From Planctomycetaceae bacterium (GTDB lineage Bacteria; Planctomycetota; Planctomycetia; Planctomycetales; Planctomycetaceae): 58,269 nucleotides of DNA. Location: the NCBI GenBank assembly GCA_016795145.1, contig JAEUII010000041.1, forward strand, positions 1 to 58,269, given 5' to 3'. Shown here piece by piece: positions 25,871-33,918 of this stretch; position 1 is the stretch's first letter; every line of letters begins with the position of its first letter. The notes beneath the pieces were generated by a model. The model was given only the letters and a program-made list of their open reading frames with translations. It had not been told where the DNA came from and did not search any database. Made by a program: the position numbers and the translations under genes.

Positions 25871-28090
25871 ATGGTTCGTCCCTTTGCGATCGCTCCTGCT
25901 GTCTTACTGCTGACACTGCTTTTGAGTTCGACGCTGGTCGCTCAGGAAAGTACTTCGCCGGTCAGTTTCGTCAATGACGTGGTACCAGTGCTGACAAAAG
26001 CGGGCTGCAATTCCGGCCCGTGTCACGCGAAGGCTCCCAGCGGACAAAACGGGTTTCAGTTGTCGTTGCTGGGTTTCGAAACCAGTGACGACTACGAACA
26101 CATCGTGAAGGAAAACCGCGGACGCCGCATTTTCGCGCCGGTCCCGGAACAGTCTCTTCTGTTGCTGAAGGCCACCGCCGGATCACCACACGGTGGCGGA
26201 CAGCGACTCAACGCAGATTCCCATTCCTATCGACTTCTGCTCGACTGGATTCGTCAGGGTGCCCCATCCGACGTTGGCACAGCGCCGGCTTTGAAGAAGC
26301 TTGTCGTTGAGCCATCTCGAGGCCAGGTGATGCCGAATGCCACGCAGCAATTGAAAGTCCTCGCCGAATACTCCGACGGGGTGCAGCGCGATGTCACATC
26401 GGTTGCTTTGTTTGAATCCAACGACAAGGCGATGGCCGAAGTGAATGCTGCGGGGCTGGTGCAGGTCTCTGACATTCCCGGAAAAGTGTCCATCATGGTT
26501 CGCTTTCAGGGGATGGTTTCGGTCTTCAATGCAGCCGTGCCGCTGGGTGCTCCGGTCGAAGCGGTTCCGGCGTCTTCGAACTTTGTCGATGACCTTGTCT
26601 TTGCGAATCTGAAAGACCTTGGCATCCCGCCGTCTTCTGTGTGTGACGACGCGACGTTTTTGCGTCGAGTCACGCTGGATATTGCCGGCCGACTGCCGAC
26701 AGCCCAGGAAGCGGAAACATTCCTGGCCAACACTGCTCCGGACAAACGAGACCAGGTGATCGACGCACTTCTGGCGAGTCCTGACTATGCAGACTTCTTT
26801 GCGTCGAAATGGAACGCACTGCTGAAGAACCGACGTGATGATGCGAGCGATATCACGTCCAATTTTGCATTCCATGCGTGGGTGCGAGACAGCATGTTGT
26901 CAAACAAACCTTATGACCAGTTCGTGCGTGAACTGCTGGCCGCAACGGGCACGGTCATCGCCAATCCACCGGTGGCCTGGTACAAGCGAGTCAAAGAACC
27001 GAAGCAGCAGCTTGAAGACGTTGCACAGTTGTTTCTTGGTGTTCGAATGCAGTGTGCACAGTGTCATCATCACCCGTTTGAACGATGGAGTCAGGACGAC
27101 TACTACGGCCTCGCCGCGTTCTTTACTCAGGTTGGACGTAAGCCGACGTCGACTCGCGGCGAAGACATGATCTTTCACCGTCGAGGCACTGCCGGTGCAA
27201 CCAACATTCGCAGCGGCGCGGTTGTGAAGCCGTCAGCTCTGGGGACTGTGATTCCTCCGATCGCTCCGGATGAAGATCCTCGCTTGAAACTGGCCGACTG
27301 GATGGCATCGCCTGCGAATCCCTTCTTCGCGAAGGCTCTGGTCAATCGATACTGGAAGCACTTCTTTCGACGCGGGCTGATTGAACCGGAAGATGACATT
27401 CGCGACAGCAATCCTCCGACAAATCCTGAACTGCTGGCCGCACTGGAAGAGTCGTTTGTGCGAAGCGGTTACGATCTGAAGCAGCTGATTCGCACGCTGA
27501 CACGTTCGAAGACGTATCAGCTTAGTTCCATGCCGAATGAATCCAATCTGGTCGACCAGCAGAACTATTCCCGCTTCTATCCGCGCCGTCTTCAGGCCGA
27601 AATGCTGCTGGATGCGATTGATGATCTGACGGGCATCCGAACAGACTTTGCCAATCTTCCGCCCGGAACTCGCGCGATTGCTCTTCCGGACAACAGTTAC
27701 AACGGCGGGACTCCTTTCCTGAAGGTGTTCGGACGACCGGAAAACGAAAGCGTCTGCGAATGTGAACGCGGCCAAACGTCCAGCCTGGCGCAAAGCCTGC
27801 ACATGATGAACGCTGGAGACATCCGGCATAAGCTGAACTCGGGCGGTGGTCGAGTCGATCTGCTGACAAAGTCGACTCAACCGGTGGAAGAGAGAGTCGC
27901 GGAATTGTACCTTCAGGCATTCTCCCGGCGTCCTACGCCGGAAGAAATGAAGGTGGCAGTGGATTACCTGACGGCACCGCAAACGGACGCTGCAGGTAAC
28001 GCCATTGATCCTCAGCAGGCTCAGAAAGACGGATTTCAGGATCTGCTGTGGGCTCTGATGAACACCAAAGAGTTTCTCTTCAATCATTGA
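25871..28090 (+). CDS. Secreted haem-binding DUF1549/DUF1553 (planctomycete cytochrome) protein
   Basis: A 739-residue exported protein. The start at 25871 is fixed by GAGGA six bases upstream and by the signal peptide that follows (AIAPAVLLLTLLLSSTLVAQ); the open frame begins earlier at 25718. Next comes a cytochrome-like segment with CNSGPCH, a bacterial Ig-like domain (about 155-235: PSRGQVMPNATQQLKVLAEY), DUF1549 (RVTLDIAGRLPTAQEAETFL) with a CAQCHHHPFERW haem site, and DUF1553 (FFAKALVNRYWKHFFRRGL, then AFSRRPTPEE near the end). It probably handles electrons and polymer degradation outside the cytoplasm, together with a DUF1501 partner. The reaction is not established. Confidence 0.9.
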   Translation: MVRPFAIAPAVLLLTLLLSSTLVAQESTSPVSFVNDVVPVLTKAGCNSGPCHAKAPSGQNGFQLSLLGFETSDDYEHIVKENRGRRIFAPVPEQSLLLLKATAGSPHGGGQRLNADSHSYRLLLDWIRQGAPSDVGTAPALKKLVVEPSRGQVMPNATQQLKVLAEYSDGVQRDVTSVALFESNDKAMAEVNAAGLVQVSDIPGKVSIMVRFQGMVSVFNAAVPLGAPVEAVPASSNFVDDLVFANLKDLGIPPSSVCDDATFLRRVTLDIAGRLPTAQEAETFLANTAPDKRDQVIDALLASPDYADFFASKWNALLKNRRDDASDITSNFAFHAWVRDSMLSNKPYDQFVRELLAATGTVIANPPVAWYKRVKEPKQQLEDVAQLFLGVRMQCAQCHHHPFERWSQDDYYGLAAFFTQVGRKPTSTRGEDMIFHRRGTAGATNIRSGAVVKPSALGTVIPPIAPDEDPRLKLADWMASPANPFFAKALVNRYWKHFFRRGLIEPEDDIRDSNPPTNPELLAALEESFVRSGYDLKQLIRTLTRSKTYQLSSMPNESNLVDQQNYSRFYPRRLQAEMLLDAIDDLTGIRTDFANLPPGTRAIALPDNSYNGGTPFLKVFGRPENESVCECERGQTSSLAQSLHMMNAGDIRHKLNSGGGRVDLLTKSTQPVEERVAELYLQAFSRRPTPEEMKVAVDYLTAPQTDAAGNAIDPQQAQKDGFQDLLWALMNTKEFLFNH

Positions 28091-28116
28091 TGCTGATTCC
28101 CTCGTGAGACACCATA

Positions 28117-28911
28117 GTGCTGGACAGTTATAACGATCGCTGGGCTCTCATCACCGGAGCCTCCTCCGGGATTGGTGCTGAGTTCGCGTCACAGCTTGCG
28201 GGACGCGGGATGCATCTGATCCTTGCTGCTCGCCGCAAGGATCGAATGACTGAACTGGCCACCGAGCTGAATACTCGCCACGGAACTCGCTGTCACATCG
28301 TCACGATCGATCTGTCGGAACCGGAATCCGGCAAGGTTCTGTTTGACGAGATTAAGCGACTTGGAATCGACATCGAGCTGCTGGTCAACAACGCCGGCAT
28401 CGGCATGATCGGTCAGATTGAGACGACAGATCCCGAAGACGTTCGGAAGATGTTGAATCTGAACCTGCTGACGCTGACAGATCTCACGTATCGCGTTCTT
28501 CCGGAGATGCTGCAGCGAGGCCACGGGGCGATCATCAACATGTCGTCTCAGGCAGCCTTCCAGCCTGTCGCTTTCATGGCCGCGTACGCCGCCAGCAAGT
28601 CTTTCATCCTGCATCTGAGCGAAGCGTTGTGGGCGGAAGCTCGCAGCCGCGGCGTCACCGTCATGGCGCTGTGCCCGGGAGTGACTCGCACGGATTTCTT
28701 CGACACCGCCGGAGCACACGGCTGGCTGGAAAAGCACGCCTCACAGTCACCCGCAAAAGTTGTGAAAACAGCGCTGCGAGCGATGGAAAAGCGAAGGCAA
28801 TACATCGTCCCTGGCTGGGGCAACTACATCATGTCGCTGCTCGTGCGTTTGACGACACGACGAACCGCCGTGAACGAATCCAAACGCTACTTCCGGCCGA
28901 AGAAGAAGTAG
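28117..28911 (+). CDS. Short-chain dehydrogenase/reductase
   Basis: A 264-residue classical SDR with cofactor loop TGASSGIGAEFA, structural NNAGIG, and the catalytic Ser (NMSSQAAF), Tyr and Lys (YAASK) in order. The HLILAARRKDRM segment after the second strand carries Arg residues that suggest NADPH. The C-terminal tail is basic (ESKRYFRPKKK). It begins with GTG, 26 bp after the DUF1549/DUF1553 gene, and may be co-transcribed. The substrate cannot be predicted; relatives act on acyl or steroid-like compounds. Confidence 0.92.
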   Translation: MLDSYNDRWALITGASSGIGAEFASQLAGRGMHLILAARRKDRMTELATELNTRHGTRCHIVTIDLSEPESGKVLFDEIKRLGIDIELLVNNAGIGMIGQIETTDPEDVRKMLNLNLLTLTDLTYRVLPEMLQRGHGAIINMSSQAAFQPVAFMAAYAASKSFILHLSEALWAEARSRGVTVMALCPGVTRTDFFDTAGAHGWLEKHASQSPAKVVKTALRAMEKRRQYIVPGWGNYIMSLLVRLTTRRTAVNESKRYFRPKKK

Positions 28912-29214
28912 CGGCTGGGCGCAATTGTTCCTGGACGCCGCTCAAGATGTGTCGAGTGAGCATCAGCAAGCCGGCGGATCCTCATATTGTCGATATTCGG
29001 CGAGCTCATTTCATTGCGATTCAGGCCCGACAGGCCGCCACAACCCCTGCCGGTGTGCGTAAGCCACCGGAAACGAAGCGCATGTCAGACCACAAGGCCC
29101 GAAGGGTCGGCACATTGACGAGATCAGGCCCACAGGTTGTGTCGGCCTTTCAGGCCTTTGCAGTTCAGAGGCCCGCAGACCGGGGCCTTCGACCCCGGCA
29201 GGGGATCTGTCAGC
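28912..29214. other. Repeat-like, GC-rich interval left of the insertion sequence
   Basis: No gene. The stretch holds several short mirrored words (CAGGCCCGACAGGCC, GGCCTTTCAGGCCTTTG, GGGGCCTTCGACCCCGGCAGGGG) and ends in CAGCCCTGCCGGG, at which the insertion sequence begins. It resembles the palindromic filler seen elsewhere in the window, into which the IS has jumped. Confidence 0.55.
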
Positions 29215-29223
29215 CCTGCCGGG
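29215..29223. repeat. Left target-site duplication of the IS
   Basis: CCTGCCGGG directly precedes the left inverted repeat and recurs directly after the right one at 30888-30896. The site is itself GC-palindromic, so the boundary could shift by a base or two. Confidence 0.65.
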
Positions 29224-30887
29224 CAACGCCGTGAAGGATTTTGACGCGGTAAAAAGCGGGGTTTCCAGATAACGGTGGATTTGAGAGAAAGGCCAGATTC
29301 CTCAGGCTACTCACTGAATACACATCAGTCAGAAAGGAATCTGGCCATGGCTCGGCGGAATCGTTCAGGAGCGTGTCGGCGACGGAATGTGAAGAAGGAA
29401 AAGGAAGACCTTCGGACACAGAGCCTACAGTCACGGCAGAATACTCATGAAGTTGAACTTCGCAAGCTGCTGAACTGGCTGCTTCCCTCCCAGGGGATCT
29501 TCTCCCGTCTGCTGCCGCATGGCAATACGAGCTGGCAGTTTCGAACTCTTGTTTTTCAGGCTCTGTGCTGGTCATGGGCGGAAAACAGGAACGCGGTAGA
29601 TTCGTTCAAATACGGTTTCAAATGGTGCCAGACTCTGTCCGGAGCGAAGGTGCTTTCTACCTACCAGGGAATGATGAACGCACTGGAGCGATGGACCGCT
29701 CCATTGATGGAAATTCTATGGAAGATCCTCCATCAGCAAATGAAACATATTGGCGGTGAATTCTGGGACACCGGCGGATGGGTACCAATTGCATTTGATG
29801 GATCACGCGATTCCGCGCCACGAACCGAGTCTAATGAGGCCGCGTACTGCGCACCGAATCATGGACATGGGAAGACAGCGAAGTACCGGAGGAAGAAGAC
29901 AAAAGGGATGCGTCGTACCATGAATGAAAAGAATAAAGCCGCCGCTCCGAAGCCTCAGCTCTGGATCACTCTGATGTGGCATATGGGGCTGCGACTTCCA
30001 TGGACGTGGCGACTTGGCCCATCCAATGCGAGCGAACGAGCGGATGTGATGGAGATGCTGAAACACGAAGATTTCCCGAAAAATACGCTGTTTTGCGGCG
30101 ACGCGGGCTTCGTTGGCCATCCGCTGTGGTCTGCCATCATCTCCAGTGGCCATCATTTTCTGGTGCGTGTTGGTGCGAATGTTTCTCTGCTGACGGAATG
30201 TGGTAACGCCCTGCTGAAAGAGAACATGACGGTGCTTTCATGGCCACAGGCATCGATGCGTGCGGACAAGCCTCCCCTGAGACTACGACTGGTAAAGGTG
30301 CGTGTAGGCAAAACATGGATGTGGCTTTTGACTGATGTTCTCAGGGAAGAACAGTTAAGTCTGAAGATGATTCGTCAGCTCTATCAACAGCGTTGGGGAA
30401 TCGAACTGGAATTCCGCGGACTAAAACAAACACTGGACAACGCCAAGTTGCGCTGTCGGACAGCGGCTCGGGCGAAAGTCGAACTCCACTGGTCACTCCT
30501 GGCAATGGCAGTGGCGGAACTGTTTGCACTGAAGGAGCAACTGAGACCTTCAATGTCGCAATTCCGTCCCGCATGGCCACCGCCGGACAATGCGACTGAT
30601 CCGAGCCGCCGCAGCCTGGCGGCAACGATCTTTCAGATTCGCTGGAGCCTGACACACCTGAGCGAGACTCCTGCGCGCCGTGAGGACAGTCTGCCCTGGA
30701 AACTTCATGAAGCGAAGACAGATAACTACCATCGCTCGTCCAGCAAGACAGCTCGTTACCGCCCGCCTAACCCCGACAAGAAACCACTTGGCGACCCCAA
30801 AATCAAACCTCTCAACCAGCTCCAAAAACAGAAACTCAGGAAACAGAAGCCACATAATTTAACAGGTTAAAATCCTTCACGGCGTTG
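29224..30887 (+). mobile_element. IS4-type insertion sequence, 1,664 bp, complete
   Basis: The element is bounded by perfect 19-bp inverted repeats, CAACGCCGTGAAGGATTTT (29224-29242) and its complement (30869-30887), and carries one transposase gene that fills nearly all of it. A 9-bp direct repeat flanks it. Intact ends and an unbroken transposase frame suggest recent arrival and possible activity. It lies between the SDR gene and a DUF1080 gene without damaging either. Confidence 0.88.
29347..30870 (+). CDS. IS4-family DDE transposase
   Basis: A 507-residue transposase. The DDE residues and the IS4-type YREK signature are readable: the first Asp in IAFDGSRDS, the second in FCGDAGFVG, and Tyr, Arg, Glu and Lys in YQQRWGIELEFRGLKQ. 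N- and C-termini are strongly basic, as expected for DNA binding. The start ATG is preceded by AAAGGA and the stop lies 17 bp from the right end of the element. It cuts and rejoins the element at the inverted repeats. No frameshift or truncation is present. Confidence 0.95.
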   Translation: MARRNRSGACRRRNVKKEKEDLRTQSLQSRQNTHEVELRKLLNWLLPSQGIFSRLLPHGNTSWQFRTLVFQALCWSWAENRNAVDSFKYGFKWCQTLSGAKVLSTYQGMMNALERWTAPLMEILWKILHQQMKHIGGEFWDTGGWVPIAFDGSRDSAPRTESNEAAYCAPNHGHGKTAKYRRKKTKGMRRTMNEKNKAAAPKPQLWITLMWHMGLRLPWTWRLGPSNASERADVMEMLKHEDFPKNTLFCGDAGFVGHPLWSAIISSGHHFLVRVGANVSLLTECGNALLKENMTVLSWPQASMRADKPPLRLRLVKVRVGKTWMWLLTDVLREEQLSLKMIRQLYQQRWGIELEFRGLKQTLDNAKLRCRTAARAKVELHWSLLAMAVAELFALKEQLRPSMSQFRPAWPPPDNATDPSRRSLAATIFQIRWSLTHLSETPARREDSLPWKLHEAKTDNYHRSSSKTARYRPPNPDKKPLGDPKIKPLNQLQKQKLRKQKPHNLTG

Positions 30888-30896
30888 CCTGCCGGG
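30888..30896. repeat. Right target-site duplication of the IS
   Basis: CCTGCCGGG repeats the 9 bp at the left edge of the insertion sequence. Confidence 0.65.
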
Positions 30897-30954
30897 CCTA
30901 AATTGCCGAATTCTACTTCGCTTCATTTGTCGTCGAATGCCCGCACTTCGCGAC

Positions 30955-31704
30955 TTACTTCAGCGCGATGATGCGAATGTCGCGGAACTCAGTCCACATC
31001 GGCTTTCCGGCATGCAACTGCAGAGCCAGAACACCTTCGCTGAGTGCCAGAGATGGGTCGTTGTCGTGGAAGTCCAGGATCAGTCGGCCATTCATGTAGT
31101 GCTGAATGTGATTGCCCTTGGCTCGGATGATTACGTCATTCCAGTCGTCAACTCGAAACAGGCTGTTCCATGCTTCCTGATTGACGAGGTCTTTGGATTC
31201 GGTCTTCTTGCCGTCCTTGTCCCACGATCCTTTTTCGCCTACGAGACAGATTCGGCCGCGTTTCCCGCCTTCGTCGTAGATGAAGCCGCTGATGTTGGGA
31301 AACATCTTCTCGTTGCGAAGTTCATGCTGGTAACCTCGAACGACCCACTGATTGCGAGGCTTGCCGTCGGTGATGTGGCGCGAACGGTATTGAATTCCCG
31401 AGTTGTTAGTCGCATTGCAGCGGAACGACAGACGCAGTTCGAAGTCGGCCGTCTTTCCGTCCTTCCAGATCAGAAAGGTATTACCACTCGCGGCGTTTGC
31501 TTCCGTCGTTTCGCCGTGGATGACACCGTCTTTAACGCTCCAAAGACGAGGGTCGCCATCCCAGCCGGTCAGGTCTTTTCCGTTGAAGATCTTCACCATG
31601 CCTGGGTCTTCGGCCGGTGCATCATCCGCACGAAGGGTGTTGACCAAACAGGCGGTCAAAAGGAAAACTGCAGTGAACAGTGCAGACTGTGGAATTCGTT
31701 TCAT
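30955..31704 (-). CDS. DUF1080 secreted protein
   Basis: A 249-residue protein with a signal peptide (MKRIPQSALFTAVFLLTACL) and a single DUF1080/PF06439 domain: KIFNGKDLTGWDGDPRLW at the start, FELRLSFRCNATNNSGIQYR, then ELRNEKMFPNISGFIYDE and the closing EGVLALQLHAGKPMWTEFRD. The start at 31704 is preferred over 31818 because it begins the signal peptide and has GAGAG upstream. CL in the leader might act as a lipobox but is not convincing. The domain is a jellyroll found in sugar-binding and 3-keto-disaccharide-hydrolysing proteins. It is only distantly similar to the DUF1080 gene at 3 kb. Confidence 0.88.
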   Translation of the reverse strand: MKRIPQSALFTAVFLLTACLVNTLRADDAPAEDPGMVKIFNGKDLTGWDGDPRLWSVKDGVIHGETTEANAASGNTFLIWKDGKTADFELRLSFRCNATNNSGIQYRSRHITDGKPRNQWVVRGYQHELRNEKMFPNISGFIYDEGGKRGRICLVGEKGSWDKDGKKTESKDLVNQEAWNSLFRVDDWNDVIIRAKGNHIQHYMNGRLILDFHDNDPSLALSEGVLALQLHAGKPMWTEFRDIRIIALK

Positions 31705-32459
31705 TTCAAACTCTCGAACTGTCAGGACTGAGATGGGAGTTGCCGCTGGAACAGAATCCGCGGGATCCAACAGTTCAGGAGTATGAGGAATTGAAGAGCG
31801 CAATTCCAACGAACGCATGGTGCGCGGGAAAACTCATGACGCGATTGAAGGGCGGTGAGTCAAAGAAAAAGAACCCCGCAGCAATGCAGACGGGGCCGGG
31901 GTCTTCGCGAGCCAAGGGTTCCAAATTGGAGCTCTGGCAACGGTGAACCCAACGGCGGCATCCTGTGAACGGCCCTCAGGCTGGCTCAATGAGTTTTGCC
32001 ACGCCTGGATCGCGTTTCTGGTCCCCAAGAATCAGGATGATGGACGACCGGGGAGAATCAAGAACGTAGGGGGCGGTAATGTTTCACGGCAAGGCTGCCA
32101 ATGTCTTCACATGTTGCTGCTGAACAGTGCCTGTAGCGGCAGGGCGCGAGCCCTCCGGTAATTCTGCCTGGCAAGGGCACCGGACGGCTCGCGCCGTTCC
32201 GCTATGAAATCGCCGAGCCGACGAAATCGAGGACTCATCAGGCTCAGAACATCTGCACAGACGTCACTGATCCGGGAATAGGGTTCAGAATTGTGATTTT
32301 GCTTGCCGATTTGGATTCACACATCTAAACTGCCCCGCTTCCAACCGGCCGACGGCCGATTTTCTGCATGCTGCAATGGATCCGCAGCGATTTTTGGTTC
32401 GGTTTCACCGGAGTGTACTTGCCACCCGGACTTGCCGTAACCCCTTGAGGTTTAAAGAG
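31705..32459. other. 755-bp interval upstream of rpmE, no gene
   Basis: It holds the leaders of the divergent DUF1080 and rpmE genes and one family 3 palindrome. I see no coding frame with family features. An A-rich then GC-rich stretch at about 31860-31905 (AAAGAAAAAGAACCCCGC, then GGGGCCGGGGTC) may fold but is not a clear terminator. Confidence 0.5.
32134..32204. repeat. 71-bp imperfect palindrome, family 3, copy A
   Basis: The left arm TAGCGGCAGGGCGCGAGCCC plus TCCGGT mirrors the right arm ACCGGACGGCTCGCGCCG plus TTCCGCTA. A second copy lies at 38421-38494. Confidence 0.8.
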
Positions 32460-32726
32460 ATGAAGAAGAACATTCACCCGGAATACCGCCCTGTTGTGTT
32501 CATGGACACATCAACCGGCACACGATTCATTCTGAACTCGACCATTCGAGCCAAAGAAACGACCAAGTGGGAAGACGGCAACGAATACCCGCTCGTGAAG
32601 GTCGAAATCAGCTCACATTCTCACCCGTTCTACACCGGCAAGATGAAGTTCGTTGACTCCGCCGGACGCGTTGAGAAGTTCACGAAGAAGTACAAGTGGG
32701 GCAAGAAGGAAGAAGCTGCTCAGTAG
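32460..32726 (+). CDS. rpmE: Large ribosomal subunit protein bL31 (type B-like)
   Basis: An 88-residue ribosomal protein matching L31 ([37 protein letters not shown]). It sits at the subunit interface of the 50S particle. There is no cysteine in the whole protein, so it is the zinc-free (type B/C-minus) form. The ATG follows GAGG and AAAGAG. It lies 113 bp before prfA on the same strand, a common rpmE-prfA arrangement in bacteria. Confidence 0.95.
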   Translation: MKKNIHPEYRPVVFMDTSTGTRFILNSTIRAKETTKWEDGNEYPLVKVEISSHSHPFYTGKMKFVDSAGRVEKFTKKYKWGKKEEAAQ

Positions 32727-32839
32727 CTGCTGACATTCTGACAATACGACAAGGGCGTGCGCAGGAAACTGCGTACGTCCTTTTGTTTTGAAGTCACTCG
32801 GCCATTGCAGCTTCCTTCAACTTCTCCAGGGCTACTCCC

Positions 32840-33916
32840 ATGTTTCCCGTCCTCGAACGACAAACTGCTCGCTATTCGGAACTCGAAAAGCAGCTCCAGG
32901 ACCCGGACGTTCTTTCGAACATCAACCGGATGCTGGAGATCCAGAAAGAGATGGGCAGCCTCGCTCGCATCGCCGCAGCAGTTCGCCGATTTCATGCCCT
33001 GGAGGGAGACATTGAAACCGCGAAGATGATGGTGGATGAAGAAACAGACCCAGCGTCACGCGAATACGCCAAAGCCGAACTGAACGGCCTCGTCAGCGAA
33101 CGCGATGCACTGGCCGTCGAACTGGAAGACATGGCCACCGCCGGCGATTCGATCACTCGAAGTTCCTGCATCATGGAAATCCGGGCAGGCACCGGTGGTG
33201 ACGAAGCCGCACTGTTCGCAAAGGACCTGTACGAGATGTACATGGCCTATTGCACCGTGAAAGGGTGGAAGACGGAACTTCTGGAATTCAGCCCGACAGA
33301 ACTCGGCGGGCTCAAGGAAGTTGTGTTCTCAATCACCGGCGACGGCGCGTTTCATCAGCTGCAGTTCGAAAGCGGTGGACATCGCGTTCAGCGAGTCCCC
33401 GAAACGGAAACTCAGGGACGCGTTCATACCAGTGCCGCCACGGTCGCAGTCCTGCCGGAAGCGGACGAAGTGGAAATCAACATCCGTCCGGAAGACCTGG
33501 AAGTCGATACTATGCGTGCCGGTGGTCCTGGTGGCCAGAAGGTCAACAAGACCGAAAGCGCGGTGCGTATTACTCACCTGCCAACGGGTATCGTCGTAAA
33601 GTGCCAGGACGAAAAGAGTCAGCACAAGAATCGCGCGAAGGCCATGCGAGTTCTTCGAAGCCGCATTCTGGAAGCGCAGCAGATGAAGGTGCAGGCCGAA
33701 CGTTCGGAAGCACGCCGTACCCTCGTCGGGTCAGGTGACCGCAGCGAACGAATTCGAACCTACAACTTCCCGCAGAACCGCCTGACCGATCACCGCTGCA
33801 ATCTGACTTTGTACAAGCTCGACAGAATCGTGCATGGTGAAATGGGTGAACTGATCACCGCCCTGCTCGCCTTCGACCGTGAAGAACGACTCAAGGCTGC
33901 TGACAATCTGTTGTGA
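32840..33916 (+). CDS. prfA: Peptide chain release factor 1
   Basis: A 358-residue class I release factor that recognises UAA and UAG and triggers peptide release. The catalytic GGQ is in [18 protein letters not shown]. The codon-reading segment is [20 protein letters not shown], with PET at the PxT tripeptide that marks RF1 rather than RF2. The N-terminal helical domain and the C-terminal [14 protein letters not shown] are both present. No frameshift of the RF2 kind exists. The prmC methylase gene that often follows is missing; instead a convergent giant gene ends 2 bp after it. Confidence 0.97.
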   Translation: MFPVLERQTARYSELEKQLQDPDVLSNINRMLEIQKEMGSLARIAAAVRRFHALEGDIETAKMMVDEETDPASREYAKAELNGLVSERDALAVELEDMATAGDSITRSSCIMEIRAGTGGDEAALFAKDLYEMYMAYCTVKGWKTELLEFSPTELGGLKEVVFSITGDGAFHQLQFESGGHRVQRVPETETQGRVHTSAATVAVLPEADEVEINIRPEDLEVDTMRAGGPGGQKVNKTESAVRITHLPTGIVVKCQDEKSQHKNRAKAMRVLRSRILEAQQMKVQAERSEARRTLVGSGDRSERIRTYNFPQNRLTDHRCNLTLYKLDRIVHGEMGELITALLAFDREERLKAADNLL

Positions 33917-33918
33917 TT

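Noticed and set aside
30937..31731. Plus-strand frame of 264 residues
   Set aside because: Exactly antisense to the DUF1080 gene, which has the signal peptide and domain motifs.
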